Made by a program: the position numbers and the translations under genes. The notes beneath the pieces are model-generated. The model made no database searches. It saw only the letters and a program-made list of their open reading frames with translations, and was not told the origin of the DNA. 64,000 nt of DNA from Streptomyces hawaiiensis (GTDB taxonomy: Bacteria > Actinomycetota > Actinomycetes > Streptomycetales > Streptomycetaceae): assembly GCF_004803895.1 (NCBI RefSeq), contig NZ_CP021978.1:5642001-5706000 (forward strand), given 5' to 3'. Of this stretch, positions 8,703-15,505 are shown in pieces (position 1 is the first letter of the stretch; the number at the start of each line of letters is the position of its first letter).

Positions 8703-9861
8703 CTGCCGGAACAAGACCCGGTGCGCGCACCTGTGGACAGTCCGGTACCGCGAGCCCGGTGGGCGGACGGGGTGGCAGCGGGAGAAGTCGTTCCCCACGA
8801 AGCGGGAGGCCGAGAGCTTCGGCGTCAAGGCGGAGAACGACAAGCGGGCCGGGGTCTACATCGACCACCAGCTCGGGCAGATCTCCATGCGCAAGTGGGC
8901 GGAAGAGTGGCTCGCGCAGCACCAGGTGAACGAGTCGACCCGACGGAACTACCAGGGCTTCATCTCGAACCACCTGGTTCCCGCGCTCGGTGCCCGCACC
9001 CTCGCCAGCGTCACCATCCCGGATGTGAAGAAGCTTCAGACGGCCATGGTGAACGGCGGATTGGCGGCATCGACAGTCAACGACCGCATGAACATCCTGC
9101 GCGCCATGATGGCGACGGCCGTCAAGGAACGGCGCATATACGAGAGCCCGTGCGACGGGGTGCCGCCGATCAAGACGGCAGGCGCCGCCGTCGACCCGGA
9201 CGAGATACCGACGCTCGCGGAGGTGTACGCCATCGCCGCCGCCATGTCCGATCAGTACCAGCTCACGGTGTGGCTCCAGGCGGGTGCTGGGCTGCGTATC
9301 AGCGAGGCTCTCGGGATGACCTACGACTGCCAGCGAGAGGGCTTCCTGCGGCTGCGCCGGCAGATCAGCGCCAAGGCGAATCAGGGTGACTGCGTGACCC
9401 GCTTCGTGCCGCTCAAGCACCGTACGGCGGACGAGTACCGGGACGTGCCCACGCCGACGTTCCTTGACCAGGAGATCGGCAACCACCTGAAGCGCTGGGG
9501 CACGGTCGAGGTCGACGGCGTAGAGGCGCTGTTCGCACCGCGTGAGCGGGGCAAGGGGAAGATGCCCACGGCGTCGACGTACGGCTACCACTGGCGGAAG
9601 GCGTGCGCGGCGGCGGGCGTGGTCACCCCGGACATGAAGCCGAAGTACACCCCTCACTCGCTGCGCCACTTCTTCGCCTCGACGGCGCTCGCGAACGGCG
9701 TTCCGATCCACGAAGTGAGCCGCTGGCTCGGTCACCGGAACATCAAGACGACCGTCGACACGTACGGGCACCTGGTGCCTGAGGCGTGGGACCGGTGCCG
9801 GGACGTGATGCAGCAGGCGCTTCGGCCGTCGCCGGTACGCGCCGTTGCCGTGGCGGCATGA
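8677..9861 (+). CDS. int: Tyrosine site-specific integrase
   Basis: A 394-residue phage-type integrase that recombines the element with the chromosome. Catalytic residues are visible: R207 (AGAGLRISEAL), H327 and R330 (HSLRH), H353 (LGHRN) and the nucleophile Y363 (DTYGHL). Residues 65-150 form the core-binding domain. The first 20 residues carry CDC...C..H (C8, C10, C16, H18), a possible small zinc-binding arm domain. The start is GTG at 8677 with a G-rich site just upstream, inside the previous gene. All catalytic positions are intact, so the element may still be mobile. Attachment-like sequences follow at 9863-9981. Confidence 0.92.
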   Translation: MAQVLKKCDCRNKTRCAHLWTVRYREPGGRTGWQREKSFPTKREAESFGVKAENDKRAGVYIDHQLGQISMRKWAEEWLAQHQVNESTRRNYQGFISNHLVPALGARTLASVTIPDVKKLQTAMVNGGLAASTVNDRMNILRAMMATAVKERRIYESPCDGVPPIKTAGAAVDPDEIPTLAEVYAIAAAMSDQYQLTVWLQAGAGLRISEALGMTYDCQREGFLRLRRQISAKANQGDCVTRFVPLKHRTADEYRDVPTPTFLDQEIGNHLKRWGTVEVDGVEALFAPRERGKGKMPTASTYGYHWRKACAAAGVVTPDMKPKYTPHSLRHFFASTALANGVPIHEVSRWLGHRNIKTTVDTYGHLVPEAWDRCRDVMQQALRPSPVRAVAVAA

Positions 9862-9862
9862 C

Positions 9863-9900
9863 GTGCTGACTCGGCGACACGGTGCTGACTTGGTGCTGAC
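9863..9900 (+). repeat. Three direct repeats GTGCTGAC, candidate integrase arm sites
   Basis: GTGCTGAC occurs at 9863-9870, 9882-9889 and 9893-9900, directly after the integrase stop and 60-100 bases before the presumed attachment core. Short direct repeats in this position are typical arm-type binding sites for tyrosine integrases. The function is inferred. Confidence 0.5.
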
Positions 9901-9960
9901 CCTGTGCCTCTTCGAGGGGCGGAAACCCTTGGGAACACTGGGCAGGAGGGAATCCCATGA

Positions 9961-9981
9961 ACGTTCCGCTTCAACGTCTAA
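9961..9981 (+). other. Probable right attachment site in the 3' end of ychF
   Basis: TTCCGCTTCAACGTCTAA (9964-9981) reads FRFNV-stop, the conserved C-terminus of the YchF/OLA1 GTPase. Two codons upstream the frame is closed by TGA, so only the gene's tail is present. A terminator-like hairpin follows at 10018-10045. This is what remains when an element inserts at the 3' end of a gene and restores the gene at its other border. Confidence 0.55.
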
Positions 9982-10017
9982 TACGTTTCGGCAAAGGCCG
10001 TCTGGCCTACGACGGAG

Positions 10018-10045
10018 GGCCCCCGGCGCGCCAACGCCGAGGGCC
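10018..10045 (+). terminator. Terminator hairpin behind the ychF remnant
   Basis: GGCCCCCGGCG (10018-10028) pairs with CGCCGAGGGCC (10035-10045) with one mismatch, around CGCCAA. It lies 37 bases after the ychF stop and also separates it from the convergent HEAT-repeat gene. Confidence 0.55.
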
Positions 10046-10109
10046 GGAGAGTCCCCTGCACCTCGCCCATGGCCGTAGTCGGTCTCCTTGGGGTGCTGGG
10101 ATGCATCGG

Positions 10110-10841
10110 TCACCTCCCCAGGTATACGTCGGCACGGTCGATCCAGGTGGGAGCGACGAAGATGTCGTCGCCGACGGGGGCTTCGGAGGCTTCCAGCAGA
10201 GACCAGGTGCGGGACTCTTCGACCAGGTGCTCCCAGGGCGCGGTCCAGTCGGGTTCCCAGTCCAGGGCGGTGCCCGGGATTCCGTACGTGCGGCCGGCGT
10301 CCACCCGCCAGAATTGGGAGTGAAGGATCACCTGGGCGTGGTCGGCCAGGTCGTTGATGATCTCGGTGAAGTGGGCCGAGGGCCAGCCAGGGGCGTCATC
10401 CGCGGCCTTGGCTCGTAGTCGCGTGGTGAGCGGCGGGACGACGGGGCTGCGGGCGCCAAGTTCCGTCAGAGCCCAGCGGATGCCGATGGGCTCGGTCCAG
10501 TCGGGCGGGGTCGCGCGTCGCAGGCAGGCGCGGTAGGCGCGGCGCAGGGCCTCGATGGCGCCGTCGATTTCCAGGTTTGCCAGGGCCGTGGCCGCCCATT
10601 CGCGGACGGTCGGGTTGCCGCTGTCCAGGAGGCCCATGAGGGCAGGGCCGCAACGGGGATCGCCCACCTCCTCGAAGACCTCGATGGCGGTCAGCTGACC
10701 GAAGCCGCCGAGGGAAGGCAGCCCGTCGACGACGGCGGGTATGGCGTCGGCGCCGATCCAGATCAGCTCCGCGCGGGCGTCGTAGGACTCACCGGCTTGG
10801 CCGTCGAGCTGCTGGACGAGTCTCTCGATGTGGGAGGTCAT
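10110..10841 (-). CDS. HEAT-repeat-like protein
   Basis: A 243-residue soluble protein. The first half has HEAT/PBS-lyase-type helical repeats (IEVFEEVGDPRCGPALMGLL, then NPTVREWAATALANLEIDGA), a scaffold for protein contacts rather than an enzyme. The second half is not recognised. The ATG at 10839-10841 overlaps the stop of the CPCC-type gene (ATGA), so the two are coupled. It is the first chromosomal gene right of the putative attachment site and is convergent with the ychF remnant. Function unknown. Confidence 0.7.
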   Translation of the reverse strand: MTSHIERLVQQLDGQAGESYDARAELIWIGADAIPAVVDGLPSLGGFGQLTAIEVFEEVGDPRCGPALMGLLDSGNPTVREWAATALANLEIDGAIEALRRAYRACLRRATPPDWTEPIGIRWALTELGARSPVVPPLTTRLRAKAADDAPGWPSAHFTEIINDLADHAQVILHSQFWRVDAGRTYGIPGTALDWEPDWTAPWEHLVEESRTWSLLEASEAPVGDDIFVAPTWIDRADVYLGR

Positions 10842-11224
10842 GATGCGCAGTGGTCCCGGCGCCAGAAGGGGTGCGGCCACCAGCAGAGCACGGAGCGGTC
10901 CTCCGGCCGTGGGGCGCGGTCCTGTGCCTCCCGCTCCTCGAAGGAGTCGAGGCGGAGGTCGATCGGACGCCATGCCGGATCGAGCGGCTCGTCCGCTGCC
11001 GGGGGTCGCACGAAGCGTCGGCCGTGCTCGTCGCAGGCGCCGAAGTCCTGGTAGTTGCGCTGGGTCTCGATCAGGGAGACCTTGTTCGCCCCGCCTGCCA
11101 TGGTCGGCCAGCGGAACCGGGCCCCGTCGTCCTCCCAGAAGCAGACGGGGCAGATCTCGTACGAGCCGGGCATCGCGTCCAGCACGCGGTGCCCGCGGCA
11201 GGGACAGGGGCAGGAGTGGCTCAC
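10838..11224 (-). CDS. CPCC-family cysteine-rich protein
   Basis: A 128-residue protein with an N-terminal cysteine cluster (SCPCPCRGHRV) and a second pair in YEICPVCFWEDD, followed by a GGANKVSLIETQRNYQDFGAC segment. These are signatures of the CPCC family of small putative zinc-binding proteins, often found near toxin-immunity genes. The start is GTG at 11222-11224 with AGGAG nine bases upstream. The open frame extends 71 codons further, but that part crosses a perfect terminator hairpin and is not coding-like. The first cluster reads CPCPC rather than the usual CPCC. Function is unknown. Confidence 0.7.
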   Translation of the reverse strand: MSHSCPCPCRGHRVLDAMPGSYEICPVCFWEDDGARFRWPTMAGGANKVSLIETQRNYQDFGACDEHGRRFVRPPAADEPLDPAWRPIDLRLDSFEEREAQDRAPRPEDRSVLCWWPHPFWRRDHCAS

Positions 11225-11355
11225 CTGCGCAGTCTCCTGGCAAGCCCCCCTGGTGTTCCAGGGATTTCGCCGCCTCGGAGCCCCCGGCCAGTCCGCAGCC
11301 AGTCCGCAGGACACCCGTAAACAGCCGTCGGGAGCCAACGCATGCCCACGCGGGA

Positions 11356-11387
11356 GAAGGGGCTCACCGTCGAAGGTGAGCCCCTTC
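11356..11387. terminator. Perfect 13-bp terminator hairpin
   Basis: GAAGGGGCTCACC (11356-11368) pairs perfectly with GGTGAGCCCCTTC (11375-11387) around GTCGAA. It ends transcription of the minus-strand luciferase-like remnant (stop at 11434) before the CPCC gene. Confidence 0.75.
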
Positions 11388-11433
11388 GCCTTCTTCGAGA
11401 AGAGATGGGCCCGCACGGGCTGGGCGTGGCAGG

Positions 11434-11844
11434 TCACCCGTGGCCGGACGACCGCTCGCGCCGGGGGACCCAGCGACGGGCGCGGCCGCCGCGCAGGGCC
11501 GACTCCACGGCGTATGTGACCGGTGGGACCAGGAACATGAAGAGCCAGTCGCCAGTGACGTAGGTGATGTGCGCGGCCAGTTGGACCGGGTGGTGGAACG
11601 CCGGCAGCAGTGCCGCCGTCATCAGGCGGATCCGGCTGGTCTGCGCGGCGACGGCGGCGAGGAGGGTCAACGGGCTCGGGCAGTATCCGCCGTAGGAGCC
11701 GAGGTAGTGCTCGGTCATCTTGACGTAGTCGAGGCCCGCGCTGTCGGCCAGGCGGCTGATCGCGAGGACGTCGTGGTAGTACGCCGTCGCGGACCGGCGC
11801 TCCGGTCGGCAGTCGGGCAGCAGGGAGATACCGCGCCGAGTCAA
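11434..11844 (-). pseudogene. Truncated luciferase-like (LLM) flavin oxidoreductase
   Basis: The first 85 codons match the N-terminus of flavin-dependent luciferase-like monooxygenases: ISLLPD, ISRLADSAGLDYVKMTEHY, then SPLTLLAAVAAQTSRIRLMT and HPVQLAAH. The fold then stops. It is replaced by about 44 codons with a hydrophobic stretch (DWLFMFLVPPVTYAV) and an Arg-rich tail. Complete family members have 300 or more residues, so this is a deletion remnant. The start is TTG at 11842-11844 with AAGGA eight bases upstream. It lies just downstream of the RiPP-like peptide gene on the same strand, and LLM enzymes do occur in natural-product clusters. A decayed peptide cluster is therefore possible. 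Confidence 0.6.
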
Positions 11845-11950
11845 CTGACGTGTCCTTCCTCGGGGTTGCGCGGGCGCCGTCGGGTCTGCGGAGGTTCGGG
11901 CGGCCGGCCCGGTCACGCGCCGGTGACGCGCGACCGGGCGGTGGGTCGAG

Positions 11951-12070
11951 TCAGGCGCAGCTCGTGGTGCTGGTCGTGCTGGAGCTGCAACTGCCGCTGT
12001 CGCAGCTGGTGCTGGTGGCGCCCAGCAGCGCGCCCGCGGGCGAGGTCGCGACCGGTGCGATGAGGCGCAT
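11951..12070 (-). CDS. Candidate RiPP precursor peptide, Ser/Thr/Cys-rich C-terminus
   Basis: A 39-codon frame from ATG at 12068-12070. Its first half is MRLIAPVATSPAGALLGA; the last 21 residues contain three Cys, nine Ser, five Thr and little else (TSTSCDSGSCSSS..., ending SCA). This resembles the core regions of thiopeptide, lanthipeptide or linear azole precursors, where Ser/Thr/Cys are dehydrated or cyclised. The frame remains open upstream, so a TTG start nine codons earlier (GPSM context) is possible. No maturation enzyme (LanM/LanB, YcaO) is seen nearby, only the truncated LLM oxidoreductase, so the locus may be an orphan. The family is not assigned. Confidence 0.4.
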   Translation of the reverse strand: MRLIAPVATSPAGALLGATSTSCDSGSCSSSTTSTTSCA

Positions 12071-12142
12071 CGATGGTCCAGGCAACGAACGTCCGTGACC
12101 AACGAGGGCGCCCCCTGGGTGGCAGGCGTGCGGGTCTGGTTC

Positions 12143-12430
12143 TCAGGAGTCGGATCCCGGCGTGTGCCGCGGGTGGTTCGGCGGTGGGGGTGTGCCCGTC
12201 TCGCGGGAGACCTGCCGGGTGATGCGCCGCCAGACGTGCTCCGGGGGCGGGGCCGGCAGGTCCACCGCCTCCGCTGTGCGCGCGGCCGTCACCAGGCGGG
12301 CCAGCACGCGGAGTTCGGCACGGCAGCGGTCGCAGTGCTGGACATGGCGCAGGGCTTCGGTGTCGGTGTCGGTCGGGGTGGCGTTGCGCAGCGCCAGTTC
12401 CACCAGGTGCGCGCGCTCTACGTGGGCCAC
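12143..12430 (-). CDS. Zinc-finger anti-sigma-like protein
   Basis: A 95-residue protein with HVQHCDRCRAEL, the H-x3-C-x2-C zinc motif of ZAS anti-sigma factors, preceded by a helical segment (ELALRNATPTDTDTEALRHV). There is no transmembrane helix. The start is GTG at 12428-12430 with GGAGG five bases upstream. It overlaps the small open frame upstream by 13 bases. It follows the DUF4397 gene and the ECF sigma gene on the same strand, so it plausibly binds that sigma factor, as LitB-type proteins are thought to do in carotenoid loci (from memory). The partner is inferred from position only. Confidence 0.65.
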   Translation of the reverse strand: MAHVERAHLVELALRNATPTDTDTEALRHVQHCDRCRAELRVLARLVTAARTAEAVDLPAPPPEHVWRRITRQVSRETGTPPPPNHPRHTPGSDS

Positions 12431-12633
12431 TGCGCCCTCCCGTTCCCTGGCGTGCGGGACTCGACGGGCTCCGCCGTGACGACGAGACTCCGGAGCACTG
12501 CCGAGGGCCGCAGGTCGTGCTCCGGCACGGTGACGCGTGAGACGACGCGGTGGTTCAGGGGCTCGCCCCTCGGACAACCGAGGACGGCTGCCGCCACGAT
12601 CGGTCCCGTCAGCCGTCGCGTGCCGTCATCCAC
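12418..12633 (-). CDS. Small coupled open frame, unknown, possibly a degraded sortase-like gene
   Basis: A 71-codon frame from GTG at 12631-12633 that overlaps the DUF4397 stop (8 bases) and the anti-sigma start (13 bases). These double overlaps and a coding-like composition argue that it is, or was, translated. The content (RRLTGPIVAAAVLGCPRGEP, then RVVSRVTVPEHD) has one weak hydrophobic stretch. Sortase genes often follow surface-protein genes of this type, so it could be a remnant, but no TLxTC catalytic motif is present. I cannot assign a function. Confidence 0.35.
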   Translation of the reverse strand: MDDGTRRLTGPIVAAAVLGCPRGEPLNHRVVSRVTVPEHDLRPSAVLRSLVVTAEPVESRTPGNGRAQWPT

Positions 12634-13453
12634 GCCGGCGGGCGACCCGGCGGGCCGCCGGCACGCCCGTCACCGCGACCGCTCCGGCCCCGGCGGCCCA
12701 GGCAGGCCCCAGGTCGGAGGAGTTCGGCGCGACACCGGCACCGCTGCCGCCCGCGGGGACGCCACGGGGCGACGACGCCATGCCGCTGAACGTCTGGGTG
12801 ACCAGCGCCAGGTTCTTGTCCTCGGCGCTGCCCCAGGCGTAGACGACGTTGCCGGTGCCCTCGCCGAGCTTCAGGTCGGCCGGGCCGATGGCCACGCTGT
12901 CCGTACCGGCGAGCACCACATCGGTGTTGCTCGTGCCCGCGTCGACCTCGGCGGTGTCCTCCTTCGGGTTGGTCAGGCCGGTGAAGACCGGCTGTCCGCC
13001 GGCCCGGACGTCCACGGCCGGCGCGGCCGCGACATGGCGGACCGTCAGGCGGGACGTGCCGACGCCGACTTGGGAGACGTCGTTGGTGAAGGCCGTCAAC
13101 CGCGGTGTGCCGTCGGCGGAGAGGTGGGCGGCGACCGTGGTGTTCGCGCCCTCGGGCACCTCGATCTTCTTCTCCAGGGCGGCGGTTCCGCCGGGGCCCT
13201 GGCCCGCTTCGAAGATCTGGATGTCGTAGGTCCCGGCGTCGAGGGACAGGGGGTCCGTCACCGTGCCGGGCTCGAAGCCGCCGATCAGTTCGTCGCCGTT
13301 GGCGTACACGTCCACGGTCATGCCGGGGATGCCGTGGAAGACGGACACCATGGCCCTGTCCTGCTGACCGGCGAGGGCGGGCGCGCAAACGCCGAGGGCC
13401 AGAGCGCAGGCCCCGGCCGAGGCGGCGAGGGCGAGGCGGGTGTGGGAGGTCAT
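12626..13453 (-). CDS. Secreted DUF4397 protein with C-terminal wall or membrane anchor
   Basis: A 275-residue exported protein. The signal peptide is residues 1-28 (LALAASAGACALALGVCAPALA). One long DUF4397 region follows (MVSVFHGIPGMTVDVYANGD, later SRLTVRHVAAAPAVDVRAGG), an immunoglobulin-like beta domain. A hydrophobic C-terminus (AWAAGAGAVAVTGV) and basic tail VARRRG suggest surface anchoring. The second ATG (13451-13453) is chosen because GAAGGG lies nine bases upstream; the first ATG (13460-13462) touches that site. It lies between the ECF sigma and anti-sigma genes, a position similar to the lit locus lipoprotein of other Streptomyces. Role unknown. Confidence 0.75.
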   Translation of the reverse strand: MTSHTRLALAASAGACALALGVCAPALAGQQDRAMVSVFHGIPGMTVDVYANGDELIGGFEPGTVTDPLSLDAGTYDIQIFEAGQGPGGTAALEKKIEVPEGANTTVAAHLSADGTPRLTAFTNDVSQVGVGTSRLTVRHVAAAPAVDVRAGGQPVFTGLTNPKEDTAEVDAGTSNTDVVLAGTDSVAIGPADLKLGEGTGNVVYAWGSAEDKNLALVTQTFSGMASSPRGVPAGGSGAGVAPNSSDLGPAWAAGAGAVAVTGVPAARRVARRRG

Positions 13454-13559
13454 GGGAATCATCCCTTCGAAATCCCTGTGAAGGGGTCTCCGTACGGTGC
13501 GGAGTCTCGGTGCTGTTTCAGGTGTGGGGGCCGCCGCGGATGCGCGTACGGCGGCACCG

Positions 13560-14192
13560 CTACAGGTCCGGGCCGGGGGCCGGGGGCTGCTCGATCACCA
13601 TGCGCAGCCGGTGCAGGCCGCGGCGGGCGTGGCTCTTGACGGTCCCCAGGGGCATGCCGGTCCGTTCCGCGATCTGCGCCTGGGTGAGGTCCTCGTAGAA
13701 GGCCAGGCACAGCACCTCCCGTTGATGGCGCGGCAGCCGTGCCAGGGCGTCGACGAGCAGCACCCGGTCCAGGACGCGCTCCGGTGCCGCCTCGTCGGGC
13801 CCGGTGGTGTCCGCGTCGCGGCCGGCCGAGTCGATGAGTGTCAGGCGCCTGGTCCGGGCCGCCAGCGCGTCGACGATCTTGCGGCGCGTGATGCCGACCA
13901 GCCAGGCGCCGAGCGGGCCCCGCTCGGGGCGGAATCCGGCCCGGCCGTGCCAGGCGCCGAGGAAGACCTGCTGGGTCACGTCCTCCGCCTCGTAGCTGTC
14001 ACCGAGCAGTCGCGTGGCCATGGTGTGGACGAGCGAGCCCCAGCGCCGGTAGATCGCGGCGAACGCCTCCTCGTCGGCGGCGACGAGGCCACGGGCCAGC
14101 TCCTCCTCGTACCGCGTCTCGTCCGCGGGCGAGGCGGGCGAGGCGGGCGCGGCGGGCGCGGCGAGGGCGGTGGGTCGCGTGTTCGTGATCAT
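13560..14192 (-). CDS. litS: ECF-type RNA polymerase sigma factor (LitS-like)
   Basis: A 210-residue sigma factor with regions 2 and 4 only. Region 2 contains YEAEDVTQQVFLGAWHGR. Region 4 reads LPRHQREVLCLAFYEDLTQA then IAERTGMPLGTVKSHARRGL, a clear helix-turn-helix. An Ala/Pro-rich 25-residue N-terminus precedes. AGGAGG lies ten bases before the ATG. It is divergent from the litR-type regulator across a 162-base gap with a strong inverted repeat. In S. coelicolor the LitS sigma factor drives light-induced carotenoid transcription (knowledge). The same role here is inferred from the shared context of litR and the crt genes. Confidence 0.85.
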   Translation of the reverse strand: MITNTRPTALAAPAAPASPASPADETRYEEELARGLVAADEEAFAAIYRRWGSLVHTMATRLLGDSYEAEDVTQQVFLGAWHGRAGFRPERGPLGAWLVGITRRKIVDALAARTRRLTLIDSAGRDADTTGPDEAAPERVLDRVLLVDALARLPRHQREVLCLAFYEDLTQAQIAERTGMPLGTVKSHARRGLHRLRMVIEQPPAPGPDL

Positions 14193-14305
14193 GGCCTGGT
14201 TCCTCCTGCAGTGCGTCGTGCGGGGACGGAAGGCCGTCTGCCGAACCGCACCGGTCGCGCTGTGCCGAGCCGCGACCGTGCGCTCGAAGCCAGTGTTCGG
14301 CGGAC

Positions 14306-14333
14306 AAACGACGCATCTCAACATGCATCGTTT
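14306..14333. promoter_or_regulatory. Inverted repeat in the litS-litR divergent region, probable LitR operator
   Basis: AAACGACGCAT (14306-14316) is inverted to ATGCATCGTTT (14323-14333) with one mismatch and a six-base centre. A third related half (TGCGTCGT, about 14335-14342) follows. A -10-like TACAGT (14342-14347) lies eight bases before the litR ATG. A MerR-type dimer or tetramer binding here could block both divergent promoters. Confidence 0.55.
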
Positions 14334-14354
14334 GTGCGTCGTACAGTCGGAGGT

Positions 14355-15401
14355 ATGGGTGTACACGAACGGGACAGCCAGGGCCCCGGACGCGAGAGCG
14401 CGCCCGCCGGTGGCGGGCTGACCACCGGGGAGGTGGCCAGGCGGCTGGGGGTCGCTCCCACCACGGTCCGCACCTGGGACCGGCGCTACGGCCTCGGACC
14501 CGAGGCGCACACCGGTGGCCGGCACCGGCGGTGGACCCCCGCGGACGTGGCCCGCCTGGAGCGGATGTGCGCCCTGACGGCGACCGGGATACCGCCCGCC
14601 GAGGCGGCGCGCACGGTGCTCGGCGAAGCGACGCCGGAGGCCGTCCCGGCCGGGCGGGCTGCCCGAGCACGCAAGGAGGCGGTCCCGGGCCGGAGGGCCG
14701 CCGGCCCGTCGCCGCGGCCGCCCGCCCGGGCCCGCAGCCGGGCGGGCAGCGGGCTGCGCCTCGGCGATGTGCGTCAGGAATGCAAGGGCATCGCCCGTGC
14801 CGCCCTGCGCCTCGACGCCGCCGCACTGGACGAGCTGCTCGAGACCGCGATCGACGAGCACGGGCTGGTCGCCGCGTGGACCGAGGTGATCATGCCGACC
14901 CTTCAGGCGGTCGGCCGCAAGTGGGAGAGCTCGGGCGAGAAGTACGTCGAGGTCGAGCACTTCCTGTCCTGGCACGTCTCCGGCGCGCTGCGGCGCGGCG
15001 CCCCGCCCGCGACGGCCGACCGCCCGGGCGCGACCACCGTCCTCGCGTGCGTGCCCGGGGAGAACCACACGCTGCCCCTGGAGGTGCTGGCCGCCGCGCT
15101 CGCCGAACGCGGTCTGCCGGTGCGGATGTTCGGCGGTGCCCTGCCCGTGGAGTCACTGGTCACGGCCGTCCGCAGAACGGGACCGGCGGCGGTGGGGCTG
15201 TGGGCGCAGTCCCGGACGACCGCCAGCCGGCCGCTCGCCCAGCACGTGGCCGCGATGGAGTGGGGCGTACGGGGTGCCCGCCGCAAGCCGGCCGTCCTGA
15301 CGATCGGGCCCGGCTGGACCGGCCGGTCCGTTGCCGGCCTGCCGCGTCCGGCAGGCCTGGCCGAGGCCGTCGCGGTTCTGGAGTCGGTCGTGTCGCGGTA
15401 G
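14355..15401 (+). CDS. litR: MerR-family regulator with C-terminal B12-binding domain (LitR/CarH type)
   Basis: A 348-residue light-responsive repressor type. The MerR helix-turn-helix occupies about residues 17-90 (LTTGEVARRLGVAPTTVRTW). The C-terminal half is the cobalamin domain: a helical cap with W...EVEHFLSWH, then PGENHTLPLEVLA carrying the lower-ligand His, then a Rossmann-like end. Such proteins hold adenosylcobalamin in the dark, bind DNA, and release it on illumination. The ATG at 14355 directly abuts GGAGGT, and a -10-like box lies about eight bases upstream, so a leaderless or very short-leader mRNA is likely. The family E-x-H-x-x-G motif has Pro in place of Gly here. Confidence 0.85.
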   Translation: MGVHERDSQGPGRESAPAGGGLTTGEVARRLGVAPTTVRTWDRRYGLGPEAHTGGRHRRWTPADVARLERMCALTATGIPPAEAARTVLGEATPEAVPAGRAARARKEAVPGRRAAGPSPRPPARARSRAGSGLRLGDVRQECKGIARAALRLDAAALDELLETAIDEHGLVAAWTEVIMPTLQAVGRKWESSGEKYVEVEHFLSWHVSGALRRGAPPATADRPGATTVLACVPGENHTLPLEVLAAALAERGLPVRMFGGALPVESLVTAVRRTGPAAVGLWAQSRTTASRPLAQHVAAMEWGVRGARRKPAVLTIGPGWTGRSVAGLPRPAGLAEAVAVLESVVSR

Positions 15402-15505
15402 CTCCGGCCGGCTGCATCCGAACACGGCCGTCGGCCCGAAACGGTGGACGAAGCACAGGACACAGCCGAGCGGGTGGCCGGGAGCGGAGTGCGGATGAGC
15501 GGCGC

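Larger units (their letters stand above)
1..9981 (+). mobile_element. Integrative element, right-hand part (left end outside window)
   Basis: Seen: a tyrosine integrase (8677-9861), an excisionase-like HTH protein, a RepA-like AAA ATPase and a repeat-rich non-coding segment lie together. Downstream of the integrase are three short direct repeats and a block reading as the 3' end of ychF. Inferred: the element entered the 3' end of ychF and the block at 9961-9981 is its right attachment site. The intact ychF and the left site should then lie left of base 1, making the hsd genes, the metallopeptidase and the ATPase-nuclease cargo. The first 250 bases are visibly less GC-rich than the carotenoid genes, which fits transfer. 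No conjugation (FtsK/Tra) gene is visible here. Confidence 0.6.

Noticed and set aside
9862..10110. Search for a tRNA gene as integration target.
   Set aside because: No acceptor stem or GTTC-type T-loop was found on either strand; the ychF tail is a better explanation.
8662..10113. Long minus-strand frame opposite the integrase, starting with a GTG and good GGAGG near 10113.
   Set aside because: It runs through the ychF terminator hairpin and the whole integrase gene in antisense; composition is Arg/His-rich shadow. The ribosome-site match is the end of the HEAT gene.
12071..12102. Upstream frame with VTDVR-like text as a leader of the RiPP-like peptide.
   Set aside because: That text lies in a different frame from the Ser/Thr/Cys core, so joining them needs an unproven frameshift.
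14170..14421. Plus-strand frame with a hydrophobic start covering the litS-litR gap.
   Set aside because: It crosses the operator and both promoters, overlaps litR in another frame and has no ribosome site.
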